Of a stretch of DNA of 64,000 nucleotides, positions 1 to 8,635 are shown piece after piece. This DNA is from Desulfoarculaceae bacterium (GTDB lineage Bacteria; Desulfobacterota; Desulfobulbia; Desulfobulbales; Desulfocapsaceae): contig JAHYIV010000006.1 in the NCBI GenBank assembly GCA_019429465.1, positions 1-64,000 on the forward strand, written 5' to 3'. How positions within the stretch are numbered: position 1 is the stretch's first letter; each line of letters begins with the position of its first letter. The position numbers and the translations under genes are program-made. The notes beneath the pieces were generated by a model. The model was not told the DNA's origin. It saw only the letters and a program-made list of their open reading frames with translations, and did no database searches.

Positions 1-128
1 CTTCGTCATCGGCCTGCTCATGTACGAATCAGTACACTTCGCAGGCCTCTTTCTCGCATATGAGGCACTGCTGAATAGTTACGTGACATGTGTTTTGGCA
101 TTTTCCCGGCATTAAGCTGGATAGTTAT
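1..128 (+). repeat. MITE-like repeat, family A copy 1 (left end outside window)
   Basis: This is the right-hand part of a dispersed repeat that recurs at 15549-15702, 25528-25681 (reverse) and 61143-61296. It ends with the shared terminal sequence GCTGGATAGTTA(T), the inverted partner of the GTAACTATCCAGC left end seen in the complete copies. The left end is cut off by the window edge, so no target duplication can be checked here. It lies immediately upstream of the first gene and may influence its promoter. Confidence 0.85.
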
Positions 129-140
129 GTTTTCTAGAGG

Positions 141-1010
141 GTGCCTGCTGTGAACTCTGACAGGGAAGACCAGCGTAAAAAGATAGAAAGATTTATCCGG
201 AGGATGCCCAGTCTGTCGACCACGGTGGGCAAGGTCCTGGAGATCTGCAGTCGGACCGATGCCTCACCGAACGAACTCAACAAGGTCATCTCCCTCGATC
301 CTGTGTTGACGGGTCAGGTGTTGAAGCTGATCAATTCGGCATATTACTCCATGGTGAGCAAGGTAACCTCGCTTACCCGTGCCATCACCATGCTGGGCAT
401 GAATACAGTCAAAAATATGGCCCTGAGCACCGCCATCATCCAGTCCGTGGCCGGCTCGAATAAATCGAAGGCCCTGCCCACTGCTAAATTCTGGGCCCAT
501 TCGATCGGCGTGGGGGTAAGCGCCAAGCTGCTGGCAACAGCAGGTGGTGTCCCGGTCCAGGAGCGGGAGGAGTTTTTTATAGCCGGGATGCTGCATGATC
601 TGGGCAAGATTCCTTTTGGCGATGAGTATATCCAGGTCTTGACCATGGCCCGCCAGGAACAGAGGCCTCTGGTGGAGGTGGAGCGGGAAGTATTTGGCCT
701 TGATCATCAGGAAGTTGGCGAAATGATTGCTGAAAAATGGATGCTCAAGGGTATGATGGCAAACTGCATCTCTTGTCATCATGCCCTTGAGCGGGCAGGA
801 GATGAGGGTCGTGCCCGGGTTGCCATCGTCTCCCTGGCCAATATGTATATTAATATCCACGATATCGGCTATGCTGGCGATCCTTTTCCTCAATATGAGA
901 ATGCTGAGGAGCTCCTTGAACTGACGGGACTGAACTGGTCTGATCTTGCCGCCATCAGCGGGACGGTTGAAGGTGAGATCGAGAAGGCCCAGATTTTTTT
1001 GCAGGTATGA
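141..1010 (+). CDS. HDOD domain protein
   Basis: The 289-residue product is a single HDOD domain, a catalytically degenerate relative of HD phosphohydrolases that usually acts in signalling. The diagnostic opening (RRMPSLSTTVGKVLEIC), the LVNSA-like KLINSAYYS stretch and the HDLGK segment near residue 152 are present. GTG at 141 lies directly after an AGAGG; a second GTG at 150 has better spacing from that Shine-Dalgarno and may be the true start. The frame ends in an ATGA overlap with the downstream metallo-beta-lactamase-fold gene, so the two are probably co-translated. A second HDOD gene lies at 39538-40377. The signal sensed is unknown. Confidence 0.9.
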   Translation: MPAVNSDREDQRKKIERFIRRMPSLSTTVGKVLEICSRTDASPNELNKVISLDPVLTGQVLKLINSAYYSMVSKVTSLTRAITMLGMNTVKNMALSTAIIQSVAGSNKSKALPTAKFWAHSIGVGVSAKLLATAGGVPVQEREEFFIAGMLHDLGKIPFGDEYIQVLTMARQEQRPLVEVEREVFGLDHQEVGEMIAEKWMLKGMMANCISCHHALERAGDEGRARVAIVSLANMYINIHDIGYAGDPFPQYENAEELLELTGLNWSDLAAISGTVEGEIEKAQIFLQV

Positions 1011-1936
1011 GAACGACTATGAATGTTCGATTTTGGGGGGTGAGGGGTTCTATTCCCTGTCCCGGGCCTTTGACCCAGAAATATGGGGGCAATGGCGCCT
1101 GTATGGAGTTGAGGATTGGCGCTGAGAACAGGCTGATAATCATTGATGCCGGAACCGGCATCAGGCCGCTTGGCAACCACCTGATGCAGCACGAGCTGCC
1201 CAAAGGGCCGATCCGGGCCGAGATCTTTCTCTCTCACACCCACTGGGATCACATCATGGGCTTTCCCTATTTTGTCCCTATCTATGTTCCCGGCAGCCAA
1301 CTGAAGGTCTATGGGCCTGTGTCCTTTGAGGATGAGACCCTGGAGGATGTGGTTGGCGGACAGATGAAATATCGTTACTTCCCGGTCACCATGGGTGAGC
1401 TGAGGTCTGAAATTGAGTATGTCCGCTTAAAAGAGGAGTCGGCTAAGGACTACGGCAATGGACTGGTCCTGACCACCAAGATTCTGAACCATCCCATCAC
1501 TGCCCTTGGCTATCGTTTCGACTATCAGGGCAAGTCCTTCTGCACCTGTTACGACTTTGAACTTTTCCGCAACCTCTTTATTACCGACCCTGATCATCCT
1601 GATTATGATGAGTCCATGGCCCTTGAAGGCGAGGAGGTGGCCAGGGAACAGAATCTGGCGGTGGAAACTTTTTTTGCCGGGGCCGATCTGCTGGTCCACG
1701 ACTCCCAGAATACGGCGGCTGAGTTCAAGAGCCGCGTCGGTTGGGGCCATTCCACTGTTGAGTATGCCATTGCGACGGCCAATCGTGCCGGCGTGAAAAG
1801 GCTGGCCCTGTTTCACCATGATCCGGATCGGACCGATCAGCAGATAGATGAGATGGCCGCCACCTATTGCCAGCCCGGACGCTATGGTGATACCGAGGTC
1901 TTCTTTGCCAGAGAAGGGCAGTTGGTAGAGTTGTGA
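1007..1936 (+). CDS. Metallo-beta-lactamase-fold hydrolase
   Basis: The product (309 residues) has the HxHxDH zinc signature (SHTHWDHIMGFP, about residue 76) and later metal ligands in HDSQ, GHST and LFHHDP. The N-terminus, VRFWGVRGSIPCPG, is typical of the beta-lactamase-like phosphodiesterase group whose members are often found with signalling domains. It overlaps the HDOD gene by four bases (ATGA). A second ATG at 1019 would begin directly at MNVRFWGVRGS and is an equally good start. A cyclic-nucleotide or related phosphodiester substrate is possible but cannot be read from sequence. Confidence 0.88.
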   Translation: MRTTMNVRFWGVRGSIPCPGPLTQKYGGNGACMELRIGAENRLIIIDAGTGIRPLGNHLMQHELPKGPIRAEIFLSHTHWDHIMGFPYFVPIYVPGSQLKVYGPVSFEDETLEDVVGGQMKYRYFPVTMGELRSEIEYVRLKEESAKDYGNGLVLTTKILNHPITALGYRFDYQGKSFCTCYDFELFRNLFITDPDHPDYDESMALEGEEVAREQNLAVETFFAGADLLVHDSQNTAAEFKSRVGWGHSTVEYAIATANRAGVKRLALFHHDPDRTDQQIDEMAATYCQPGRYGDTEVFFAREGQLVEL

Positions 1937-1946
1937 ATCGGTTGTT

Positions 1947-3590
1947 ATGAAGATTGCCCTTATCCAGGTTAATCCGCTGATTGGTGATTTTGCCGCTAAT
2001 TGCCAGGCCATCCAGCTTGGCGCCGAGCAGGCCATGGCCCAGGATTGTGAGCTGGCAATCTTCCCTGAGATGGCTGTTTCCGGCTATCCTCCCCAGGATC
2101 TGCTGGAACGGCAATCATTTCTCGACGACCATGATCGTGCCCTGGCCCGACTGGTCAGGGAGCTTCCGCCCCTGGCGGTGATGTTCGGCTGTCTGGAGCA
2201 GCGGCAGGGACAGGGAAAACCCTTGTATAACACGGTGGTGGTGGCCCGGGGCGGCGAGATTGTCCATCGGGTGCGCAAGCAGCTGCTGCCATCGTACGAC
2301 GTCTTTGATGAACGCCGTTATTTTGAGTCTGGGCCTCCGGCCTCCTTGTTCTCGCTCGGGGGGCTGAGCTTTGGGATAACCGTCTGTGAGGATATCTGGC
2401 ATCAGACGGCCGGTTGTTATCGCCGTGATCCTGTGGCAGCCCTCTTTGCCAGGGCCAAGGAACAGGACCGCAGGATCGATTGTCTGATCAATGTTTCAGC
2501 CTCCCCTTTTCAGCGTGATAAAGAAATCACTCGTCATGCCCTCTTTGCTTCCCTCTGCTCCCGCTATCAGGTCCCTTTTTTGTATGTGAATCAGGTGGGA
2601 GGTCAGGATTCTCTGCTCTTTGACGGCCGCAGTCTGGCCATGAATAGCAGCTCGGAGATCACCGCCGCCTGCGCCGGTTTTGTCGCCGATATGGTGGTGG
2701 TGGATACCGGGTCGTGGCGAGGCGAGATGCATGGGGTGCGGCAGGAGGAGCCGGTGGCTGCGGTCTATGCGGCACTGGTCATGGGGGTGCGCGATTATGT
2801 GCGCAAATGCGGCTTTAGTTCCGTGGTCCTTGGCCTTTCCGGCGGCATTGATTCCGCCCTGACCGCCGCCATTGCCGCTGACGCCCTCGGCGCAGAGAAT
2901 GTCCTGGGGGTCGCCCTGCCCTCTCCTTACAGCTCAGAGGAATCGATGGAAGACGCAAAGGCCCTGGCGGCAAGACTTGGCTGCGGTTTCCAGGTCATTC
3001 CCATCACTCACCTGTTCGCAGCCTTTCAGACTTCCCTGCAGCCTCTTTTTGCCGGGCTGGACGAAGATCTTACCGAGCAGAATCTTCAGGCCCGGATCCG
3101 GGGCACCCTGCTCATGGCCCTGTCCAACAAGTTCGGTCATCTGCTCTTGTCAACCGGTAATAAAAGCGAGATGGCGGTCGGCTACTGCACCCTGTACGGG
3201 GATATGAACGGCGGTCTGGCCGTGATTTCCGATGTGCCCAAACAGATGGTCTATGAGCTGGCCCGCTATGTGAACCGTGATCAGGAGCTGATCCCTGTGA
3301 GAACCCTGACCAAGGCGCCGACCGCTGAGCTCAAACCGGGTCAGTATGATCAGGATGATCTGCCGCCTTATGAGATTCTCGACCAGATCCTCGAGATGCA
3401 TCTGGAGCAGGGGCAGGGGCTGGCAGCGCTTGTTCGGGCCGGCTTTGATGAAGCGGTGGTGCGTGATGTCCTGCGGAGGATCCGCCTCAGTGAGCACAAA
3501 CGCAAGCAGGCGCCCATGGGGTTGAAGGTGACCAGCAAGGCCTTCGGCTATGGCCGGCGCTATCCCAATGTCCAGAATTATCAGGAATAA
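1947..3590 (+). CDS. nadE: Glutamine-dependent NAD+ synthetase
   Basis: The 547-residue protein has two domains. An N-terminal carbon-nitrogen hydrolase (glutaminase) domain carries the catalytic triad context: PEMAVSGYPP for Glu, RKQLLPSYD for Lys and ITVCEDIW for Cys. The C-terminal NAD synthetase domain has the ATP-binding SGGIDSA loop near residue 300 and the STGNKSE segment. It converts nicotinic acid adenine dinucleotide to NAD+ using glutamine-derived ammonia. Length is normal for the two-domain enzyme. It starts 10 bases after the preceding gene and is probably in the same operon. Confidence 0.97.
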   Translation: MKIALIQVNPLIGDFAANCQAIQLGAEQAMAQDCELAIFPEMAVSGYPPQDLLERQSFLDDHDRALARLVRELPPLAVMFGCLEQRQGQGKPLYNTVVVARGGEIVHRVRKQLLPSYDVFDERRYFESGPPASLFSLGGLSFGITVCEDIWHQTAGCYRRDPVAALFARAKEQDRRIDCLINVSASPFQRDKEITRHALFASLCSRYQVPFLYVNQVGGQDSLLFDGRSLAMNSSSEITAACAGFVADMVVVDTGSWRGEMHGVRQEEPVAAVYAALVMGVRDYVRKCGFSSVVLGLSGGIDSALTAAIAADALGAENVLGVALPSPYSSEESMEDAKALAARLGCGFQVIPITHLFAAFQTSLQPLFAGLDEDLTEQNLQARIRGTLLMALSNKFGHLLLSTGNKSEMAVGYCTLYGDMNGGLAVISDVPKQMVYELARYVNRDQELIPVRTLTKAPTAELKPGQYDQDDLPPYEILDQILEMHLEQGQGLAALVRAGFDEAVVRDVLRRIRLSEHKRKQAPMGLKVTSKAFGYGRRYPNVQNYQE

Positions 3591-3672
3591 GCAACAAAGA
3601 CTCAAGGCAGATAGTCCGCGGGTGGTTGGTTGAACAGTCTGCAGACTTTCTGCCTTCTTTTAAGGAACAAGG

Positions 3673-5454
3673 ATGACAATGGTGACGGAAAAAGGTGCAC
3701 GCCGCAGGCGCTTGCGTTTGTGGCAACAGTTTGGTCTGCTGCTGGTCCTGGTGGTGGTGGCCCTGCTGGTTATTCGGGAGATCCGGACCAAGCGCGCTGA
3801 TCAGGTCTATATTACCACCAGTGGGCGTATTGATATGTGCCTCTTCTGTCACAAGGAAGAAAAGCTGGATCCGGCCCATGATCCACGGATGATCGGCTGT
3901 GCCTCCTGTCATCTCGGTGATGGTATGGCCATTGACAAGGAAAAGGCCCATGCGGGGATGGTGATCAACCCCGGCGACCTGCGGGTGGTCGAGCAGACCT
4001 GCGGGGTTGAAGGCTGTCATCCCACCGATGTCCAGAAGGTCAAGAACTCCCTGATGGCCACCAACCGGGGGATTATCGGCACCCTGCTCTTTTACTGGGG
4101 AGAGTCGGACAGCCAGGACACCGATCTTACCGTCGAAAAATTACTGGCCGGTCATGAAAACTCGCTGGCCCTTGATTATTACCGCAAGCTCTGCGCCACC
4201 TGTCATCTCTGGAAACAGAAAAATGATCTGCCCTGGGCCCCTGATTTTTTTAATGAGAAGGGCGGCGGCTGTTCGGCCTGTCATTTTGTCATGCCGGAAG
4301 GTATCGTCCGCAAAGGGGTGACGGAGTTTGATGATGCCGCCAGGAGTGAGAAGTCCAAGGTCCACCCTCTGGTGATCAAAAAGGTGCAGGATCAAAACTG
4401 TATCCGCTGTCATAATCGTTCCGGCCGCATCGGTATCTCCTATACCGGCGTCTTTGAGTCGGAAGGGTACGGCACGCCGTATGAGAAGGGGGGCTTAAGC
4501 ACAAAGCAGCTGCCGGGCGCCCGTTTTTATCTGGAGATTGCCGAGGATGTGCATCACGCCAAAGGGCTGGCCTGTATTGATTGTCATACCCGCAATGAGA
4601 TCATGGGTGATGGCGTCAGTTATGCCCATTATGAGGATCAATTGGAGATCTCCTGCGGGATGTGTCATTCCGCCGAGCCTGGGATGACCCGCAAGGGAAA
4701 ACCGGTGGAGACGATTGTCCAGAAAGAGGGGAAATGGCAGCTGACCGCCAAGCTGACCGACAAGATCCATCCCCTGCAGCCGCCAAAATCGGGGGTGTGC
4801 GATTTCAACGGCCATAAACGGGTCGGTTGCGAGGCCTGCCATTCCACCTGGGTGCCGCAGTGTTATGGCTGCCATGTCAAACGGGACGCCGGAGAGACCC
4901 ATCTGGACAAGTTGACCCTGAAAGAGACTCCCGGGATGTGGGAAGAGGGGCGCTCCTATATCCGTTACGAGAAGCCGATGCTGGCCTTGTGGAAAGACAA
5001 GGTGGTGATTGTCACCCCCGGTTGTCAGGATATCGTCACCCTGGTGGATAAAAAAGGGCAGGTCGAGGGAGGCTTTAACCGCTTCACCATGGCCGCCATT
5101 AATCCGCATACCACTCAAACCAAGGGTCGAAGCTGTGCTGAGTGCCATACCTCAAGCAAGGTCGTGGGTTTAGGCGAGGGGACGGTAAGTGAAAAGGACG
5201 GCAAGTGGACCTTTGTCCCTCTTGATCAGGGGATTGATACCTTTGCCGGCCAGACAGTGGGCTTTGATTCCTTTGTCACCATTGACGGCCAGCAGCTTCA
5301 GCACGGCTCGCGCCCTGATCTGCGGCCCTTTAACGGAGAAGAACTGCGCCGGATACTGCGGGTGGGACTCTGTGTTGAGTGCCATAGCGAATACAGTGAT
5401 CCCGCCTGGAGAAATTATAAAGCAACAACCCCGTGCCCGGAACAGAAACCGTAG
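3673..5454 (+). CDS. Dodecaheme c-type cytochrome, membrane-anchored
   Basis: The 593-residue product has a basic N-terminus followed by one hydrophobic segment (about residues 19-34) that could be a signal anchor or uncleaved signal. Eleven CXXCH motifs lie at residues 56, 76, 174, 200, 243, 301, 328, 386, 397, 488 and 567, and one CX4CH motif (CGVEGCH) at 110-116, giving 12 probable heme sites. It must be exported and matured in the periplasm. The next gene downstream encodes a coiled-coil outer-membrane barrel, which suggests a role in moving electrons across or to the outer membrane. The electron donor and acceptor are unknown, and no close family name is claimed. Confidence 0.93.
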   Translation: MTMVTEKGARRRRLRLWQQFGLLLVLVVVALLVIREIRTKRADQVYITTSGRIDMCLFCHKEEKLDPAHDPRMIGCASCHLGDGMAIDKEKAHAGMVINPGDLRVVEQTCGVEGCHPTDVQKVKNSLMATNRGIIGTLLFYWGESDSQDTDLTVEKLLAGHENSLALDYYRKLCATCHLWKQKNDLPWAPDFFNEKGGGCSACHFVMPEGIVRKGVTEFDDAARSEKSKVHPLVIKKVQDQNCIRCHNRSGRIGISYTGVFESEGYGTPYEKGGLSTKQLPGARFYLEIAEDVHHAKGLACIDCHTRNEIMGDGVSYAHYEDQLEISCGMCHSAEPGMTRKGKPVETIVQKEGKWQLTAKLTDKIHPLQPPKSGVCDFNGHKRVGCEACHSTWVPQCYGCHVKRDAGETHLDKLTLKETPGMWEEGRSYIRYEKPMLALWKDKVVIVTPGCQDIVTLVDKKGQVEGGFNRFTMAAINPHTTQTKGRSCAECHTSSKVVGLGEGTVSEKDGKWTFVPLDQGIDTFAGQTVGFDSFVTIDGQQLQHGSRPDLRPFNGEELRRILRVGLCVECHSEYSDPAWRNYKATTPCPEQKP

Positions 5455-5610
5455 AGCGACGCCGTGGGCTCGCCCCTGGTGCCATGAAGGACGTATGCTC
5501 GTGATCGGGTGTCCGAGAGTATGTCAATAATGCACCTTGAGAGCCGGGACTTCTTTTTTGACCTTTGCTAAAAAAAAAATCTATGTTAAGAAAATATTTT
5601 CATGGAAATG

Positions 5611-5628
5611 AATAACTGTTCAGTTATT
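5611..5628. promoter_or_regulatory. 18-bp perfect palindrome upstream of porin gene
   Basis: AATAACTGTTCAGTTATT is a perfect inverted repeat of two 8-base arms around TT, lying 41 bases before the porin start in an AT-rich stretch. It has the size and symmetry of a dimeric repressor or activator site. No terminator-like T run follows it. Function is inferred only. Confidence 0.4.
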
Positions 5629-5669
5629 TGCCCCGTCATTGAAGAGGAAGGAGAAAGAGGAGAAATGGA

Positions 5670-7196
5670 ATGCTGAAAAAAATTTCCGCAGTGGCCCTGG
5701 CCGGTCTCATCGGTCTGCCGGTATTGGCCGGTGCCGGTACGGATCGGGTGGCCGATCTGGAAAAACAGATGACCGAGATGACCAGGATGTTCAATGCCCA
5801 GATGGAGGCCATGAAGGCCGAAATCTCGACGCTGAAAACCCAGAATGTCGAAATCAGTAAAGAGATTGCCGACAATAGTGAAGCCGCGAAGAAGGACAGC
5901 GCTGCCCTTGAGTGGACCAGGAAGATTGCCATGGGCGGCGAAGTGACCTTTCGCGGCTACAACCTGCAGAATGTCTGGGACTTTGATGATACCAAAGATG
6001 GCGATAATCGTGATTTGTTCCGCCTCAAGGGCAGTCTCTGGACCACCTATCAGGCCACTGACGATGTGACCGCCAAGATTCAGCTCACCAACCAGACCTG
6101 GGGCGAGGGGGTTACCTACGATCAGTCAGCCCTACGCGATCCTAACGACAGTGCCATGGATAACAACAGCAACAAGGTCTTTCTCGATAACGCCTATATC
6201 CACGTGAAAAACCTGCTGGAGCTGCCGGTTGAGGCGACCTTCGGCCGCCAGAACGTGATCTACGGCTCCGGCTTTGTCCTGCTCGATGGCCAGTCCCAGT
6301 TTGCCTCCACCTCGATCTACTTTGACGGTGTCAAGCTGCGCTGGAATATCAGCGACCAGCTGATGCTGGACGGTCTCTATATGAAAGATCAGGAAAATAA
6401 CGTCAGTAACGGTGTCAACAACGGAGCCGGCGATGATATCACCTTGTCCGGCTTCTACTTCACCAACAAGAAATGCCCCATCACCGGTATGCAGCAGGAA
6501 TTGTATGCCCTAAACCGCAAGGATGAGTTGCTTGGCAAGGATATCTGGATGTACGGCGCGCGCCTGTCCGATAAAATGGCCAATGGCTTTGATTACTCTC
6601 TGGAAGGCGCCATCCAGACAGGGGACGCCACCAGAGACCTGGATCAGGATGCCTACGGCCTGAAGCTCGATGCCGGCTACACCTTCAAGGACCTGACCTG
6701 GACGCCGCGTCCCTATGTCAATTATTCCTATCTCAGCGGCGACGGTGATGCCGGTGACGGCGATAACAAGCAGTGGGATGTCTTCTATGGCGGCTGGCCG
6801 CAATGGGGCGATCTTCTGGCCTGGAAGTTCCTGAACCTCAAAGTGAACTCGACTGCGAACGTCAATAATGTGAAAAGTGTGTATGACAGCTTTGATGACT
6901 ACAGTAATGTTGTTGGCGAGGCGATCTACTCCAATCTGCAGATGATCACCCTTGGCACCTCCGCCAGGATTATGCCGAAACTTTCCGCCAACATCTCCTA
7001 TTCGCTTCTCTCCTTCAACGAGACGGACGCCGGTGTCGATGACGATTTCGGTGATTACTATCAGGCCTCGTTGACATATCAGTACACCAAGGAGCTGAGC
7101 TTCTCTCTCTATGCGGCCATGATTGATCCGGGCAAGGCCTTCACTGATAACGACAACGCCACGGAAGTGTACTGGGAGACCAAGTACAAGTTCTAG
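5670..7196 (+). CDS. Outer-membrane porin with N-terminal coiled coil
   Basis: The 508-residue product starts with a clear signal peptide (LKKISAVALAGLIGLPVLAGA), followed by a heptad-rich coiled coil (about residues 27-75; VADLEKQMTEM) and a long region of alternating hydrophobic and polar residues typical of a beta-barrel. It ends in Phe (YKF), as expected of a BAM-recognised outer-membrane protein. The architecture resembles porins with an alginate-export-like barrel. A GAGGAG Shine-Dalgarno precedes the ATG. The dodecaheme cytochrome lies 215 bases upstream and a strong terminator follows, so the two probably form a functional pair, though perhaps with separate promoters. Confidence 0.88.
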   Translation: MLKKISAVALAGLIGLPVLAGAGTDRVADLEKQMTEMTRMFNAQMEAMKAEISTLKTQNVEISKEIADNSEAAKKDSAALEWTRKIAMGGEVTFRGYNLQNVWDFDDTKDGDNRDLFRLKGSLWTTYQATDDVTAKIQLTNQTWGEGVTYDQSALRDPNDSAMDNNSNKVFLDNAYIHVKNLLELPVEATFGRQNVIYGSGFVLLDGQSQFASTSIYFDGVKLRWNISDQLMLDGLYMKDQENNVSNGVNNGAGDDITLSGFYFTNKKCPITGMQQELYALNRKDELLGKDIWMYGARLSDKMANGFDYSLEGAIQTGDATRDLDQDAYGLKLDAGYTFKDLTWTPRPYVNYSYLSGDGDAGDGDNKQWDVFYGGWPQWGDLLAWKFLNLKVNSTANVNNVKSVYDSFDDYSNVVGEAIYSNLQMITLGTSARIMPKLSANISYSLLSFNETDAGVDDDFGDYYQASLTYQYTKELSFSLYAAMIDPGKAFTDNDNATEVYWETKYKF

Positions 7197-7235
7197 CTTG
7201 ACGGGAGACAGATGCACCTCCGGACTGTCAGAGAA

Positions 7236-7280
7236 AAAGTCCTCATCCCCTTTTAAGCAAGGGGATGAGGACTTTTTTTG
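7236..7280 (+). terminator. Rho-independent terminator after porin gene
   Basis: A 15-base perfect stem (AGTCCTCATCCCCTT paired with AAGGGGATGAGGACT) closes a six-base loop and is followed by a run of seven T. It closes the cytochrome-porin region. An A run before the stem may make it work in both directions. Confidence 0.92.
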
Positions 7281-7421
7281 TTTTGCGGACAGGTTGTCAA
7301 CAAATGAGGATGGTTACCGGAATGGCGAAAACGCCATCAGGAATCGGTCTGGATGGATGACGATAGCCATCCTTCATATCCACGGCTGGTTATTGGTGCC
7401 GTCAGGTTGAAGGCCCGGCCT

Positions 7422-7922
7422 TTATTTTCCGAGTGAGAGCAGGGAACTTGTTACCGGTCCATGCCATACCGGAACCAGCCAGTAGCCCTCGGGGTCCTGC
7501 TCGATTGCGGCGCGTAGAGAATCGGTGAGTCGGTGGCTGTCTGTCACCAGGTTGTAGAAGACGGAATCAATACCAAAAAAACCATCGATCATGTGGGTGA
7601 GGATGTGCAGCACCTTACTGGGATACCCCGGGTGCAGGGTGAGCAGATCTTTGATTTCAATCAGGTTGGTCTCTGCCAGTTCGTCTACCAGGGCGCTGCT
7701 GAATGCGCGGTTGGCTGCAATTCCTGCTTCTAGCTCCTGCCAGAAATGCGGCCAGTGGCCCGAGCGGATCTCTTCCTCTCTGATAGAGGTTGACTGGTAG
7801 ACAACGAGTTGTGTGGTCTCCATGAAATGGACCGCCTGCCGGCGGGCCTGGGCGGCGCTGTTGCCGGCGGCCAGAAAAAGATGGCGATGGTCATTGCTGT
7901 CGCCTGGGAAGCGTGTCGTCAT
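7422..7922 (-). CDS. Hypothetical protein, 5' end disrupted by repeat
   Basis: No family is recognised. From the ATG at 7922 the product is about 166 residues, mostly helical, starting MTTRFPGDSNDHRHLF and ending HGPVTSSLLSLGK. The frame stays open upstream to 8159, but those 79 extra codons come almost entirely from the family B element at 7952-8216 (including three 18-residue repeats such as MAQCRSRHGRMKSDRRPG), so they are unlikely to be original protein. No good Shine-Dalgarno precedes 7922, and the native start may have been lost to the insertion. It could be a decaying gene. Confidence 0.5.
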   Translation of the reverse strand: MTTRFPGDSNDHRHLFLAAGNSAAQARRQAVHFMETTQLVVYQSTSIREEEIRSGHWPHFWQELEAGIAANRAFSSALVDELAETNLIEIKDLLTLHPGYPSKVLHILTHMIDGFFGIDSVFYNLVTDSHRLTDSLRAAIEQDPEGYWLVPVWHGPVTSSLLSLGK

Positions 7923-7951
7923 GAGTTCATTTAAGCGAGAGTCTGGGAATA

Positions 7952-8216
7952 AGCCGCCGTAAAAAATAACATGGCCATCTATAAGTGCCCGGAGCGGCAT
8001 AAGGAGCCGGTCGCTCCTACGCCGTCCATGGCGCTCGCGACACTGGGCCGTCCCTGGCCTGCGGTCGCTCTTCATCCTTCCATGGCGCGAGCGACACTGG
8101 GCCATCCCTGGCCTGCGGTCGCTCTTCATCCTTCCCTGGAGCGAGCGACACTGGGCCATCCCTGGCCTGCGTAACGAAATAGATATAAATGGCCATGTTA
8201 TTTCGTAACGGCCCCT
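7952..8216 (-). repeat. Family B palindromic element, copy 1, expanded
   Basis: It has the family B ends: AGCCGCCGTAAAAAATAACA at the left and TGTTATTTCGTAACGGC at the right, bordered by TA on the left and with a TA four bases beyond the right end. The common form is about 100 bp; this copy is 265 bp because a G module has expanded into tandem 54-bp units. It abuts the 5' end of the hypothetical gene at 7422-7922. Confidence 0.8.
8008..8168. repeat. Tandem 54-bp repeat (module G) inside family B element
   Basis: Three consecutive units begin near 8008, 8061 and 8115. Each reads approximately GCGGTCGCTCTTCATCC, then a CATGGCGCGAGCGACACTGG segment, then GCCATCCCTGGCCT. The last two are 54 bases apart and nearly identical; the first diverges. 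The same module occurs singly in the B copies at 21360 and 22910, and in frame inside mqnD. Confidence 0.85.
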
Positions 8217-8392
8217 GATAAAAATCCATTAATTACGTAGTAAGCTCAAGGGCAGGGCCTGCCACATGCACCCATGTTCCCCGGATTTCACTGACGCTGC
8301 ATCCTGGCTGCCACTGCTGCCCTGGCTGCAGCCTCTTGCGCCGGCAGTAGCCCCGGATGCAAGGCAATGGAATCCTGGTTTCGTATTCGAGA

Positions 8393-8471
8393 CAACCCCG
8401 ATGTCCGGGATAAGTGCCATTCGCGGATGATTTTCATGCAAAAATACAAGAAAATCATCTGTAAGGCACTG
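8393..8471 (+). repeat. Family C hairpin element, copy 1
   Basis: It starts AACCCCGATGTCCGGGATAA and contains the long hairpin of family C, whose arms run AAGTGCC...GATGATTTTC and GAAAATCATC...GGCACT. Other copies are at 44528, 47981, 54680, 55615 and 58004. This copy has diverged the most. The rest of the 8217-8635 interval before the MFS gene shows no other gene or recognisable signal. Confidence 0.8.
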
Positions 8472-8635
8472 ATAACCTTTTTTTTCTGGCTGCATACTAT
8501 CAACGGATAGCAACCAGAAATGAATTGGCCCTGTTTCTCCTGGTTCTTTTATTTACGAAAAACGGGTAAGATCCGAAAACGGCAGGTTTTTGTAAACTCT
8601 TTTACGTCTTTTTCTCAACTCTCAACGCTTCTTTC

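Noticed and set aside
7952-8216. CRISPR array, because of regularly repeated units
   Set aside because: Units are directly contiguous 54-bp repeats without unique spacers, and no cas genes are present.
8229-8513. 94-codon minus-strand frame upstream of the MFS gene
   Set aside because: It spans family C repeat sequence and has no family or ribosome site.
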